Shown piece after piece: positions 1 through 12,055 of a DNA stretch of 64,000 bases. Position numbers and translations under genes: made by a program. Source of the DNA: Stenocarpella maydis (Eukaryota > Ascomycota > Sordariomycetes > Diaporthales > Diaporthaceae). How positions within the stretch are numbered: the stretch's first letter is position 1; each line of letters begins with the position of its first letter. The stretch is taken from assembly GCA_002270565.1 (NCBI GenBank), contig NQMI01000043.1:90783-154782 (forward strand), written 5' to 3'. The notes beneath the pieces were generated by a model, which saw only the letters and a list, made by a program, of their open reading frames with translations, searched no databases and had not been told where the DNA came from.

Positions 1-1179
1 GGCGAGATCGACGAGAAGGAGCGCTTCGATATCGTCCGGAATGCCTGCCCCGGCGCTGGTGCGTGCGGTGGCATGTACACCGCCAACACCATGGCCAGCG
101 CCATCGAGACCCTGGGCATGACCCTGCCCGGCAGCAGCAGTTTCCCTGCCGTCAGCGACGCCAAGAAGGCCGAGTGCGAGGCCGTTGGCCCTGCCATCAG
201 GAACCTGCTCAAGGAGGACATCCGGCCCAGCGACATCCTGACGCGGCAGGCCTTTGAGAACGCCATGGCCCTCGTCAGCATCCTCGGCGGCAGCACCAAT
301 GCCGTGCTGCACCTGATTCCCATCGCCGACGCCGTCGGCGTCAAGTTGACCATCGACGACTTCCAGGCCGTCTCCGACCGCACGCCCCTCCTGGCCGACC
401 TCAAGCCCTCGGGCAAGTACGTCTTCGAGGACCTGTACAACGCCGGTGGCATCCCCGCACTCCTGAAGTTCCTCCTCAAGGAGGGCATCATCGACGGGTC
501 GGGCATGACCGTGACCGGCAAGACGATGAAGCAGAACCTCGAGGCGTTCAAGGACCTCCCCTCGGACCAGGCCATCATCCGCCCGCTGAGCAACCCCATC
601 AAGCCCAGCGGCCACATCCAGATCCTGCGCGGGTCCCTCGCCCCCGGCGGGTCCGTGGCAAAGATCACGGGCAAGGAGGGCCTGCGGTTCGAGGGTAAGG
701 CGCGCGTGTACGACAAGGAGGACGATTTCATCCAGTCGCTCGAGCGGGGCGAGATCAAGAAGGGCGAGAAGACGGTCGTCATCATCCGCTACGAGGGCCC
801 CAAGGGCGGGCCCGGCATGCCCGAGATGCTCAAGCCCAGCTCGGCCATCATGGGCGCCGGGCTCGGCCAGGACGTCGCCCTGCTGACCGACGGCCGCTTC
901 TCGGGCGGCAGCCACGGCTTCATCATCGGCCACGTCGTGCCCGAGGCCATGGAGGGCGGTCCCATCGCCCTGGCCAGGGACGGCGACCGCATCGTCATCG
1001 ACGCCGAGAAGCGCGTCATCGACCTCGAGGTCGCCGACGAGGAGCTCCAGGCCCGCCGCAGGGCCTGGGTCAGGCCCCAGAACCGCGTGCTGCGCGGCAC
1101 GCTGGCCAAGTACGCAACGCTGGTCAGCGATGCCAGCCACGGCTGTGTCACGGATGACAAGCTGCTGAAGCTGTCATGA
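1..1179 (+). CDS. ILV3: Dihydroxy-acid dehydratase, 3' part (5' end outside window)
   Basis: Mitochondrial enzyme of valine, leucine and isoleucine synthesis. It dehydrates 2,3-dihydroxy-3-methylvalerate/isovalerate to the 2-keto acids. The frame is open from base 1 to a TGA at 1177-1179, giving 392 residues of a protein usually near 600, so roughly the first third is missing. The N-terminal block [16 protein letters not shown] holds the family cysteine that binds the Fe-S cluster. The C-terminal ILVD/EDD signature is present as [14 protein letters not shown], preceded by GGPGMPEML. No intron is needed in the visible part. It converges with the acyltransferase gene downstream. The ATG at 73 is internal and not the start. 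Confidence 0.97.
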   Translation, partial: GEIDEKERFDIVRNACPGAGACGGMYTANTMASAIETLGMTLPGSSSFPAVSDAKKAECEAVGPAIRNLLKEDIRPSDILTRQAFENAMALVSILGGSTNAVLHLIPIADAVGVKLTIDDFQAVSDRTPLLADLKPSGKYVFEDLYNAGGIPALLKFLLKEGIIDGSGMTVTGKTMKQNLEAFKDLPSDQAIIRPLSNPIKPSGHIQILRGSLAPGGSVAKITGKEGLRFEGKARVYDKEDDFIQSLERGEIKKGEKTVVIIRYEGPKGGPGMPEMLKPSSAIMGAGLGQDVALLTDGRFSGGSHGFIIGHVVPEAMEGGPIALARDGDRIVIDAEKRVIDLEVADEELQARRRAWVRPQNRVLRGTLAKYATLVSDASHGCVTDDKLLKLS

Positions 1180-1628
1180 GGATCAAAACCTGGTTTGGCA
1201 GGGGGCGGCGGGGGAAAAGGTGGCAGGGCGTGTATTGCAGATACCATGATAATTCCTGGCGTTCAAAATTGGGGCGCAATACGAAAGCGCTCTTTTATCG
1301 TATTACTCTATTTCCAGCGCCTGTCTCATATCACGGGTCTCTCCGTGGGTCGCATTAAACTGTGATCAATCAACTTGCAAAAAGGAGAACAGCTCAGGCA
1401 TTTTGCATCTCCAACTGGATCCCGAAAACAAAACCACCCAGCGAAGCATAATGGACTCGCGAGGAGAGACATCTAAAGAAAACAGAACCGTCATATAGAC
1501 CCGGTAACACCTCGGCCATGCATTTTTGAGCAACATTGCCATCCTCACGGTCGTCAGCCAGATCGCCTGCCAGTCTGTCACCTTCATCGGGCCATTACGA
1601 CGTACTACTCCCAGCCTTGACGTTACCC
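1180..1628. other. Intergenic, between two convergent genes
   Basis: Shared 3' flank of ILV3 and the minus-strand acyltransferase. Short frames occur but none resembles a gene. No repeat was seen. Confidence 0.6.
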
Positions 1629-2722
1629 TTACTTTTTCTTCCAGGCCTCGACGAACCTGGCCTTGTCCTCGACCGTGAGACCGACCCTCTTGTTCCGGCC
1701 CAGCCTCGCGAGGTTCTCCGCGACCCTGTCCAGCACGCGCCGCTCCTCGGCCGTGATCTTGGTGGGCTCGTCACCACCAGCCCTGCTGCCCGCCTCGGGG
1801 CGGGCGGGGACATCGACTCCCGACGACCCGCCGACACCGTTGACGGCGCCCGCGGTGTTGTAGACGGCCTCGGCGATGCGGATGCGCATGACGTGGGTGG
1901 GGCGGCTGAGCAGGCGCCACAGGAAGCTGGCCCACTCGCCCGGGACGGGCGTGGTGATGGCGGGCGAGGCGTAGCGGATGCTGACGGGGAAGATCTTTGC
2001 GCCGGCCGGGGCGGCCAGCAGGCTCGGGCTGAAGGGCAGGATGCCCTGGCCGTTTGTGGTGGCGCACTCGGGGAAGACGGCGACGACGCGGCCCGGGTTC
2101 TCGGCGAGGATGGCGTCGATGGTGGTGAGGCCGTCGGACGGCGGGCGGCGGGGGGGGCCCGGCGCGCAGCTGCTGGGGGCTCAGGGCGTGCCAGATGGCG
2201 CCCCAGAGGCCGACCTTTGAGACCTTGCGGGAGCGCGGGTAGCTGATGGTGAAGATGGGGTCGAAGACGGCGGCGAGGTAGACGGCGTCGACGGGGCTGG
2301 TGAAGCTTGCGGCGATGAGGGAGGCGGGAGGGGCCGAGGGCATGCGGCCCGGGGGCTGCTGGGAGAGGGAGCCGCGCTTGACGCCGTCGAGCTGGAGGTC
2401 GCCCCACCAGATCTGGGGGATGGCCAGGAGGCCCCAGACCAGCAGCTTGTTGAGGGCCTGGGGCAGGAAGGGGATGTGCTGGGCCAGCAGAAAGTAGAAG
2501 GCCACGTAGGAGAGGAGGAAGGGCAGGCGGAAGACGAAGAGGGTGAGGTGCAGCAGCTTGGCCGGGGTGCTGGAGGGCGAGCTGTGCGGGATGAAGGGGG
2601 AGATGCCGGAGCCTGGGGGAGGTGTCCGACAGTCAGTTGTTGATGTTGTTGGCGGTGGTGTTAGCGTCGATGTAATAAGGGAGAAACGCACCTCGGTCAC
2701 GGAACTGGGAGAACTTCTCCAT
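1629..2722 (-). CDS. LOA1: Lysophosphatidate acyltransferase-like protein (LOA1/Vps66 type), frame broken at a G8 tract
   Basis: PlsC-like acyltransferase of the yeast Loa1/Vps66 group, which acylates lysophosphatidic acid at the ER/lipid droplet. Exon 1 is 2722-2692 (MEKFSQFRDRG across the junction). The intron 2691-2613 is GTGCGT..CAG. Exon 2 runs 2612-1629. A membrane segment follows near residues 30-70. The acyltransferase blocks are FTSPVDAVYLAAVFDPIF and, after the frame change, FPECATTNGQGILPFSP. The C-terminus ends WKKK. The reading frame shifts by one at the run of eight G (2151-2158). Dropping one base gives 337 residues with good family-like sequence on both sides, so I read this as a homopolymer error rather than a pseudogene. 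The block expected to carry the HX4D histidine reads SFTSPVD, with no His. Confidence 0.8.
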
Positions 2723-4033
2723 GGCTGGTTATGGGGAAGTATGCCTTGGATCGGGTAGATGTACTTGGACACTCGAGGTATGTCTGCACGCTCCCAGAAG
2801 GGGAGGGACCGAGGATTCGAATTCGTGTAGACTTTGGTTCCAAGAGCAAGATGACAGACAGACAGACTGACAATGTTGGAGGCTTGGAGCTCACTTCATA
2901 TCAGAAGATGAGCGCATGGGAGCGCGCAGGGAGCACACAAGACGTGAGGATTGATAACAGCGTGGAATCAAAGGTTCAGTTGTGTCAGCAGCATAAAAAA
3001 AAAAGAAGGACCGTCATGACTGACTATCAGGCCATTTTTTTGGTGAGCTGGTCGAGACTTGCCCGACAGAGCAGAGCTGGAGCTTTGCTGACTGGTTGGA
3101 TGAGGAGGCAGGGAGCTGAGTGAGACTGGTCTGGCCTGCTGGCATGTGAAAAATATGGCCACGTGCAGTTCAGGATGAGGAGGCGGAGGGACAAGGGGGG
3201 TATCTTGGCAGCTTGGGAAGGGTTCGGGTTCGGGCTGCAGGGAGCAAGCCGAAGCTTAATTGTTGCCCTGACATCGACTCGGTACCACAGATACTTTGAT
3301 GTTTATTCTGCGTGCAAGGTGCGACTCACGAGCACCTTATTGGTGTGTCTCATGCATGCCGAGGTCACAAAGTCCGTAGGTTGTTCCCCCCTCGCAACAC
3401 ATACACAATCAATCAGGTAGTATGTTCTCTCTTTTCCATTTCTCCTCGTCAGTAGTAATATTGCTACATAGGTACTGAATATGGCATGGTGATGGTGGTT
3501 TAGATAGTGGATTTTGTAGCAATACCAGCTTGCACACAACACACTGAAGGTTGAGATGCCATTACCAGCGCTGAGCGCACCAAGTGATAACGGAGTATCT
3601 ATCAAGGTACGGAGTACGGAGTACTGTGGTTCGCACCGACCTCCCAACCGCCCCTGCCGTCAACGGTGCGGGCAGCGGTTCGGGCGGATCGCATGCAGCC
3701 AATCGCCCCCAGTCCTCATCTGCAGCTCCCTCGTTGCCCCCCGCAACCGCCAAATCCCGCGTAAATAATTGCAAAGCGCACGTCAGGATGTCTGCCGTCA
3801 GTCACTAATCTGTACGGAGTACCACCTGCAGGCTCCATGACCTTGACAACAGCCACCCCTATCCAGACCCTGTCCACCAACCTCCCCAACCTCCCCGCCC
3901 GCGCGCCCACTGCCACATACAAGTTGCTATCCTGCCTGCCTCAACTTCTCCGCTGAACGGGGCATCGCTCCTCGCTTCCATCGTCCTGTTCAATCTCGTC
4001 CTCCGCCGCCAGCGCATCCTTACGCACCACACC
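2723..4033. other. Intergenic, divergent promoters of acyltransferase and kinesin
   Basis: About 1.3 kb between two divergent starts. It holds two copies of the intergenic motif TACGGAGTA (3608-3624, doubled, and 3813-3822). No convincing coding sequence was seen. Confidence 0.6.
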
Positions 4034-7000
4034 ATGGAAGAGAGAACAGAATGCGCCGTATGTATCCACCTTACCCAATTGCCTTCGCATGCCTCGTCGC
4101 GGCCTAGCTGACCTCACCGTCGCCCTCTCCAGCAGATGCGCGCCTCCCAGATGCGCCCTCTAGGGAGTAGGCTGCCCGCGCCAAACAGTCGACCGCCCAC
4201 CCTCAACGAGATGTCCGACTCGCAGAGCAATGTCAGAGCTCAGCCGCCCTCAATGCTTCCGCAGTCAGGCATCAAACGGCCTCAGTCCAACAGCGGTACG
4301 CCCTCGATCGACCAATCGACATTCCGCTCATTACTGACGCCGGCGGTAGTCTCGCAAGCGATACCTGACGCGAAGTCACGCAAGACTCTGGCGGAGAGGG
4401 CTGGTACTGAGTTTCCTGCCAAGACCTCCGTTGCCGCGACTCCTGCTCCGAGGACCGCCAACAAAGGTGTCTCGCTCGCCTCACAAACTGGGGTAAGTTC
4501 TGCAGAATGTCTTAGACCGCGACCGCGATTCTCTTTAAGTCCGCGTCGATATTGCCGATATCTGAGGCTGGTCCGCGCCCGTACATTTGCTTCTTGCATG
4601 CGCAAACCGTCCCTACCTAGTTGCTGTACCCGCAGGGCATCACCATTTCTCTAGCATGAGGTTTCCCAGAATGCCCAAGCAGCTGCTTCCTGCCGCGGCA
4701 TCCTCGTTGCGGCACGCAAGGCTAGAAGACACGTACCCTATTGAAGACGGACCCACAGAGCTTGGTGACTTCTGCGTCGTGGAAGAAGACGACATGAACG
4801 GAGTATGCGGGACCACCGAGCTGCGTTACGAGGGTGAAGTCTGTCACGGGCACTTGCGAGCGCCTACATGGGCATCAATTCTTGACATCATGGTGACTAA
4901 CACTGCCTTGGACAGATCAAGCCCCCTTCGACCGTGATGCCTCTCTCACGCCACCAATCTTCCAAATCTTTGTCTTCCCGGATCCCTCCCAGCAGCTTCG
5001 CTCAGAGTATGGGTCCCAACGCCAGCCGCCCTGCCCCCACGATCGGACGCTCCCAGACTTCCATGTCATTCCACCGCTCGACAGACAGCAGACAGCGCCC
5101 CAATGCAAGCCGCATTCGACCTCAGACCGCCATGAACTCCCATGCGGCAGAGGACGATGAGCAACCAACCGGAAAGCAGAATTGTACGATGCTGTCCATT
5201 TCTTTTCGATCGTCTCTCCAGTCCGCTCCCAATGCTTTGCCAGAAAGAAGACTCAGAAAGGCTGCCTCAGTTCAATACATGGGGCCCCGAGCCTCAGCCC
5301 CGGGGAGAGATATCTCCATCAGCACCATGATGGGGAAATTAAGTCTCAACGACGAGCGTGCAAACAGTATTCTCTTCACCCGGGATCAAGCGATTTCGAC
5401 AAAAGAGAACTGTCCCCCCAGTCCGAGTTCCTTGCGTCAATCAGTCTATTCAATGGAGAACGCCGCCTTCAGGCCGCCTCAGTCGCGCACAGCAACACCA
5501 GTCACCCGCAAGGACTCTAGGGCCAGCATAATGGCGCCGCCCAAGACACCTCCTCCATCTGCGCAATACGCTCTGGACATGCTGGACAAGTTCGAAAACA
5601 CTCTACTCGCTTCTACCAGGAAGTGCTCAGAGTCTCCTTCCAAATCCCCTTCAAAAGCGCGGTCGTTTCTAACTAAGGATTCGAATCTGACATCATTCAC
5701 AGCTTGGGACGTCGACGAGCGTCTCGTGGAAGTGGAGGCTCAGTTCAGAGCCATGAAAGAGGTCATGAACGGATCCCTAACCGATAAAAAGGCCATGGAA
5801 GATGTAATCGAGATAGCAAAATCGAGAGGTAAACACCCAAGAGCTTGGCGCAGACGGGCTTCTATAGACTGACTTTTCACAGCCAACGACCTCGAGCGCG
5901 AAAGAAACCGGCTAGACGAGAAGAATTCTAGTTTGCAAGGCGAACTTGATGGCATGAGACAACGACTTCAAGCACTAACACTAGACCTGGAGCAAGAACG
6001 TAGGACGTATAAGTACGAGATTGAGGACAAGGCTCGAGAGCATCGCAGTGAAATGGACCAACTTCGAAGAACGCTGGAAGACCAGAACGACCGACTAATC
6101 AGGCAGCACCAGGAAGATCTGGAGGCATTGAAGCGGAACTACCGGGTTGAGTTGGAAGAGGAGAAACTGCAGGCCGCCCGCGAGGTCGAGGAGCTGAAAT
6201 CGAAACTCGGCTCTGAACAGGATGGTCTCAACCTCGCCCTCCACAACAAAGACCGCGAAATCCAGAGCACTCGAGCAGAGATGGACGTCCTAAATGCAGA
6301 CCTCGACCGAGAACGGATCCAGAAGACCCACTTGCAAAAGCAGATTGACGACTTGATCGGCACCAACACGACGCTCGAAAGCACCGTACGCTCGCTGCAA
6401 GCCCAGGTGCACTTCTTGGAATCAGACAGCAAGCAGCAGTCGGATTCGTTTGCTGAGATGGAGGCAAGGATGCAGGAAGCCTTGGCCGCCGCGGACGAGG
6501 CGCGGCAGAAGCTCATCAAGGAGGAGACGGAACGACGGGCCCTCTTCAACAAGTACCAAGAACTCAAAGGCAACATCCGAGTTATGTGCAGGGTGAGGCC
6601 GGTTCTTGAGGAGTCCGAAGGTGCTGTAGCGGAGTTGGGATTCCCTGACGATAAGACATCCGCGCAAATATGTGTCAAGGGGCCAGAGGAGAAGAACGCC
6701 CTCGGTAAGACCAGCAGCAAGACGTACCCATTCGAGTTCGACCGCGTCTTCACCCCTCAAATCCACAATGAGGAGGTTTTTGGCGAGATTGCGCAGTTGG
6801 TGCAGAGTGCACTGGACGGCTACAATGTGTGCATCTTCTGTTACGGCCAAACTGGTTCGGGAAAGACATACACAATGTCATCACCAGACGGCATGATTCC
6901 GCGAGCCACGAAGATGATCTATGACACGGTGAACAAGCTCAAGGAGAAATCTTGGACATACACCATGGAGGGCAACTTTGTCGAGGTGTACAACGAGGAA

Positions 7001-7683
7001 CTGCACGATCTGCTTAGCTCGGCGAAGGAGGCCGAGAACAAGAAGAAGCCCGAGATCCGCCACGACGAGGCTCGCAAGACCACGACGGTGCTCAACTGCA
7101 AGACCGTGACGCTCGACTCGGAGGACACGGTGGAGCACATGCTCAAGCACGCGCAAAACAACCGCTCCGTGGCCGCCACCAAGGCCAACGAGCGGTCGTC
7201 CCGGTCGCACTCGGTGTTCATCCTCAAGCTGATCGGCGAGAACTCAGCGACGCACGAGCGGTGTGAGGGAACGCTCAACCTCGTGGATCTGGCCGGGTCG
7301 GAGCGGCTCAAGCACTCGGGCGCCGAGGGTGACCGCATGAAGGAGACCCAGAATATCAACAAGAGCCTGACGTGCCTGGGCGATGTAATCGAGGCGCTGG
7401 GCAAGGGCAATGGTCACATCCCCTACCGCAACTCGCAGCTGACGTACCTGCTCAAGAACTCGCTGGGCGGCAACTCCAAGACTCTCATGTTTGTGATGGT
7501 GTCTCCACTTGAGGCTCACCTCAAGGAGACTCTGACCAGCTTGAGGTTTGCTACCAAGGTAAGCAGACTCCAGACCTCCACCAGGGTTCTTTCAGCGGTG
7601 CTAACTATGTTTAGGTCCACAACACCCACATTGGCACGGCCAGGGCGACGAAGAAGACCAGGGATCGCATCGGCGACCTATGA
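4034..7683 (+). CDS. klpA: Kinesin-14, C-terminal motor (KAR3/KlpA/Ncd type)
   Basis: Minus-end-directed microtubule motor for spindle assembly and nuclear fusion. Exons: 4034-4057 (MEERTECA), about 4133-4492, 4916-5828, 5883-7558 and 7615-7683. Introns at 4058, 4493, 5829 (54 nt) and 7559 have GTAxxx donors. A small extra exon (4683-4802) could split the 423-nt second intron; phase allows both models. The N-terminal third is basic and Ser/Pro-rich with the conserved TLAERAG. A long coiled coil spans exon 3 to exon 4. The neck ELKGNIRVMCRVRP leads into a C-terminal motor with P-loop GQTGSGKT, switch I NERSSRSHS and switch II DLAGSE. The tail VHNTHIGTARATKK is typical of this class. The conventional model gives about 1013 residues, long for the family because of the N-terminal tail. 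Confidence 0.95.
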
Positions 7684-8344
7684 TGACAATAATGATGACG
7701 AAATTATATCAAAGTTGATTTCGAATCGCCCCCAGTTGTACATGGGCTCCCCATGGACATAGCCAAAGGCGGGAAAGTGAAAGATAGGGCCAGCACCAGG
7801 ACGGTTGGGGTGGATATGTTTTGTAAATGTCGAGGAGTAGGGGCGTCGAACGATGATGATACCAATGGAGTTTTCGCAAATGTTCCTGCCCCTTGCCCAC
7901 TTTTTCTTGGTATCAGGCTGGAGATATATTTCTTTACCGCCGCGATGACTTCCTTCCCATACCCCCCTGACGATCAGCACCAGCCAGCCGCTTTATATCT
8001 TGGTGGTGGGTTCAAGATTGCTGTTGGTGTTTTGTTTATTGTTTAAATCCCGTTGGAGTTCAGGATAGGATTTCAATGTCATGGATACACCTATGTACAT
8101 GCATGGATCGCAGGCACCGATGATTTGAAACTGCTTGTCTCGGCCGATAGAGCCACGGCGCAGGCACAGTCAGGGTCGGCAGGCGGCTGGCAGTGCTGTC
8201 ATACGGGCGATGGAAATCGCAGGGGCTAACGAGCTCACCTGGGGTCGATGGCGGTCTTGCTGGGTTGTAGGGTTGGGGTGGCCTATTGTGAAGCGTGTAC
8301 AGAGAGTCTGAGTTGGATGGATTATGGTTTCTCAACTGAATTAC

Positions 8345-8380
<36 letters not shown>

Positions 8381-8769
8381 TGAGAGCGAGGCCCTGCAGC
8401 GAGGACCGTGTTTAGGATTGGGGACAGCGAGCTCATGTGGTTGGTGGCGGGAGAGGGCTTTTGTTATCCGGTCGGTCGGTGTAATCAGGAAGCAGCTAAT
8501 GATGCCCAAAAGAATGGATGCTGACCTGGATGTCGTCGGATGTCCCGAGGCGCACCGGAGGTTGGCCGGTCATTGCAAAATGGATCCGGGCACCCAACTT
8601 GGTCCAAGATTGGACCTATTCCGAGGTAGGAGGATGCTTTTATTAAGCAGTCCCGTGGCCTATCCCTCTGATGAGCAGCAGGCTGACAAACATTTCAGTG
8701 GGATGCTCTCGACTATCGACGGGACGGGTCTCTCGGTGTCTGGATACTAGATAGACGGGACCATATGGT
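7684..8769. other. Intergenic, convergent 3' flanks with a TA microsatellite
   Basis: Holds the (TA)16 run at 8347-8378. Otherwise only short random frames were seen. Confidence 0.6.
8347..8378. repeat. (TA)n microsatellite
   Basis: Sixteen uninterrupted AT dinucleotides between the kinesin and cyclodeaminase genes. Confidence 0.95.
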
Positions 8770-9879
8770 CTAAAATTCTGGAATCAAGGTCCCAGCGCCT
8801 CTTTTCTCGGCCAACTCCAGGATGGCACTCGCAGAAGCAAGGTCCGTCAAGCTGACCCCGACGCTCTTATAGACGAGCAGCCCTTCCTGGAGCCAGCGCG
8901 CAAGCTCCGGGTTGTCACCGCGCCTCCGGAGGTCCTCAACCTCACCCAGCTCGATCAGGTCCTCGGGCCCCAGCTTGCTCGCGGCAATCTCGCCGGCGTG
9001 GTCTGACACCCCATGACGGTCGTCAACCATCACCACGCCGCCGGAGCCCCCAGCCCGCTGAAAGCCGAGGTCCGGGTGGCCGACTACGTGGTGCAGCAGG
9101 GAAGGGTCGAGCTCAATCATGTCGGGCTGCCACGAGCCGACAGCCGAAATGTAGGGCTGGCGCTCCCTCTGTCTTCCCGTCACATAGCTGGCCGGGAACA
9201 GCGGTTCCGTGGTGCCCACCGTGCAGAAGATAGCATCGGCGCCAGCCAGGTTGGTCTCGAGCCAGGCGTCATAGCCGGCCCGGGACGGGTCCACGTACTC
9301 GATAGCAGCAGCCGACCTCCAGCGCTCCCGGTTCTCCCGGCGCAGCCTCTCGATCATATCCCCAGCACGGCCCGGCGAGCGGTTGACCACGCTCACGGAG
9401 CGTATCTCGTCGCCCCTGAGCGCCAGGGCCAGGCGCAGGTGCCAGAGGGCCTGCCTCCCCGCGCCAAAGACAACGACGCGGTCGGTGCGGCGGCGCCAGA
9501 GCCACGGGATCAGCGCGCCGAGAGAGGTGCGGTACCCCGTGACCTCGCCGGCGTTGAGCAGCCCCCTGGGCAGGCCGTCCCGGTCGCACAGGGCGATGAC
9601 GCCGCGGAGCCCGCCCGCGGCGGCCGGGGACTCGGGGGCGGGGGAGACGATGACCTTTGCGCCGACGGCGGCGGGCGACGTGAAGAGGCGCCACAGGCAG
9701 CGCTGGCCCTCGGGCCGGCTCACGACGCCCGCGGGCGGCTGGTACTGCCGCTCCGGGCCCGTGGAGAAGCCGACGAGGCACTGCGCGAGCTGGTCGCGGA
9801 GGCCGAGGATGTCCCCGCGGGGGAGGCTTATCAGGATGTCGTGCACGGCACTGTCGCTAAGGACCCGGAAGCCGCCCAT
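8770..9879 (-). CDS. Ornithine cyclodeaminase / mu-crystallin family protein
   Basis: NAD(P)-dependent family that includes ornithine cyclodeaminase, alanine dehydrogenase of archaea and ketimine reductases. The true substrate cannot be told from sequence. It is a single exon of 369 residues, starting MGGFRVLSDSAVHDIL and stopping with TAG at 8770-8772. The N-terminal half has the family substrate region (PAPESPAAAGGLRGVIALCD). The Rossmann fold follows with VVVFGAGRQALWHLRLAL, then VSVVNRSPGRA and DAIFCTVGTTEPLFP. Length is close to the family norm. A GT microsatellite lies about 50 bp upstream of the start. Neighbouring genes give no pathway clue. Confidence 0.92.
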   Translation of the reverse strand: MGGFRVLSDSAVHDILISLPRGDILGLRDQLAQCLVGFSTGPERQYQPPAGVVSRPEGQRCLWRLFTSPAAVGAKVIVSPAPESPAAAGGLRGVIALCDRDGLPRGLLNAGEVTGYRTSLGALIPWLWRRRTDRVVVFGAGRQALWHLRLALALRGDEIRSVSVVNRSPGRAGDMIERLRRENRERWRSAAAIEYVDPSRAGYDAWLETNLAGADAIFCTVGTTEPLFPASYVTGRQRERQPYISAVGSWQPDMIELDPSLLHHVVGHPDLGFQRAGGSGGVVMVDDRHGVSDHAGEIAASKLGPEDLIELGEVEDLRRRGDNPELARWLQEGLLVYKSVGVSLTDLASASAILELAEKRGAGTLIPEF

Positions 9880-10955
9880 TCTTTCTTGTGGCGGCTTTGG
9901 CGCGTGGGGCTGGCTCCCTGAAGAACCAGTGTGTGTGTGTGTGTGTGTGTGCGCCAGAGACGCCTCGTTGCCGAGAGCTTTTCGAGATTTGAACTTGGCC
10001 TTGTATATCCTACGGGCTTCTCGAGACTTGCCTTTTGAAAATGATAAATACGCAAGACCACAACGCCCTGATCCTGACCCAACGGCCGTGTACGGCGCTG
10101 AGCCCGGGGGTTATAATACCAACTTAGCCCGAAGTACGGAGGACGGCCCCACTATTATTAGCCGATATGCCGCTGCGGGTGCACGCCAAGGAGTGACGAC
10201 CACTACCAACCGCATATCAACCTCGCAATATAAGCCTGGCACGCCTCGCAAACAAATGACTCCCCACCCCGTGAGGCAAATGGTCGCCAAGGTTTACTGC
10301 AGGAGCTACACGAGCACAGTTGCGCGCCGTGCTTGCATAGGGATAAGCAATGCAGTTTCGATGCTCGATGTTGTAAAAGACGGTGGACGTTTTGCCCATA
10401 AATTGCTCGTGGACTGCTCTGCTCCGATACTCTCTGAGCATTAGGTTATGAGATTTGATAGGAGATAGTCGCCATGGGCCGAGCTGCTTCAAGAAGAGAC
10501 ATGGAAAGCTCAGTATCATCGGCCTATAAAGTAGACCGCTAGTACGCTTCTCTTTTGATTACCCCAGGACATCAAATAGTCCCTAAGCGTGCAACATACT
10601 TAGTATCCATTTGAATGGTTATCGACATGAGGGCAGAGTGGCCAGGCCAGAGATTAGACTCTTCCATAAAAACACTTTTGCTTGAAGGCCCACCTCATTG
10701 TTACACAATGACCTCAGCCACCCAACTACTCCTCCAACCCTCCTAGGCAGCAAAGCAAACTGGCCAGGGCCGCGGGACTTTACAAGGCCTGACTGGTCGT
10801 TTCACGTCCTGAATCCGACCTCTTGGTTCTAATCGTCCTCTTCTTTTTCGTTTTGTCGTTATCAGCCTACGCGGCTCTGCCTGCTTACAGCAAACTTGCC
10901 TAGAGGGGCAAGGCTCGCCGAAACATCTCCAGGCTCGTTGTCGACAACAACTACA
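9880..10955. other. Intergenic, divergent promoter region
   Basis: Between the minus-strand cyclodeaminase and the plus-strand hypothetical gene. It contains a (GT)11 run at 9929-9951. No gene was recognised. Confidence 0.6.
9929..9951. repeat. (GT)n microsatellite
   Basis: Eleven GT dinucleotides just upstream of the cyclodeaminase start. Confidence 0.95.
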
Positions 10956-12055
10956 ATGGCCTACGTCCCACCAGCGCTCCGCAAGAAGGCCCAAGGTGCC
11001 GCACTCGATGGAACACTTGGCGTGGCAGCAGAGGCTGCGGGGTCTCACGACAGTCTGCCACCTGGCGCGGGACCTTCGTTCAGCGCCGATGACATCCACC
11101 ACCACTACTGGCCGTCTGAAAATGGTGAGAGTGGCCCAGCAGCCACCTTCTTCAGCACCATCAACCCGTCAGCACAGGCTCCTGGCAAACTCAAGTACAT
11201 CATGCTGTTCCGCGGTGCCAATCCCCGCTGGCATTCCCATGGCATCATCTTCGTCAAGTCAAAGCTCCACATCCTACCTGGTGGCGAGAGGTTCAGGGAT
11301 GGCCTGCCGCCAGAACAACCTATCAGTAGTGAGTGCGAAGGGATCCAGAGCACCAAAGGGAAGGAACTCTTTTTAAGGGATGCGTCTTCTCCCAATCACG
11401 ACGCGTCTAGTGAGAACCTGCTCGCCGAGAAGGGCCAGGCCAGGGATAAGTCATCCGTTTCCGAGGAGCAGCAGATCGGCAGAGACAAACAAGGACATGG
11501 AAAAAAGCCAGAGGAGATTCAGCAGAGAGGAGGTCCATTCGATTCCGACCAGCACGCTGGAACGCCGCGTAGTAGTCCCCGAGATAGCACAACCAAGGGC
11601 GGCGTCCCAAGCCTGCACCCAGTCCGAAGCAACGTTCCAGACCTGGAGCCGCCGTATTCGCCTGACCTGTCACTCTATGAAATGGAGCCCGTAGCCGTCT
11701 TCGAACAAGCGACGTGGTCACAGGCTGGCCCGTTCCGCTTCGCGGGCTACTACAGGATCGCCAGCCTCGAGTGCCTCGCACCGCACAGCCAGGAGCTGCT
11801 CCGGCTGTTCGAGCAGAAGTTCACCACGACCGACAGGTTCGGCCGCGTCAAGCAGCGGCAGCGGAGCGCCGCAGGCTGGAAGGACAGCCTGCGCCACAGG
11901 TGGGCTGTAGTCAGCTTGGAGAAGGACGATGACGCCAACGCCAGCTTGCCCCCGCCAAAGATTGAGGCGAGGAATAATGTGGGGGGGGTGCCGATGCCTC
12001 TACTCCCCGGAAGGGCGTCAACGAGTTGTTGAGGGAGATGAGACTGAAGGACTGA
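10956..12055 (+). CDS. Conserved fungal hypothetical protein (MAYVPPALRKK start), frame broken near its end
   Basis: No function recognised. The chosen start MAYVPPALRKK is a recurrent N-terminus among uncharacterised ascomycete proteins. After a folded-looking block (KYIMLFRGANPRWHSHGIIF) there is a charged low-complexity middle (about residues 120-230). A conserved-looking C-terminal block follows: FRFAGYYRIASLECLAPHS then GWKDSLRHRWAVVSLEKD. As read, the frame stops at 12032. At the run of eight G (11981-11988) a one-base shift gives KGVNELLREMRLKD and a stop at 12053-12055, which looks like the authentic end of about 366 residues. I take the shift as a homopolymer error. Confidence 0.75.

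Noticed and set aside
789..1247. Long minus-strand frame opposite ILV3
   Set aside because: Shadow of the high-GC coding strand; the plus strand is a clear dehydratase.
6139..6753. 204-codon minus-strand frame in the kinesin
   Set aside because: Antisense of the coiled-coil and neck region; no family features.
9013..10444. Two long plus-strand frames opposite the cyclodeaminase
   Set aside because: Antisense reading of a high-GC gene; composition Arg/Ala/Pro-rich.
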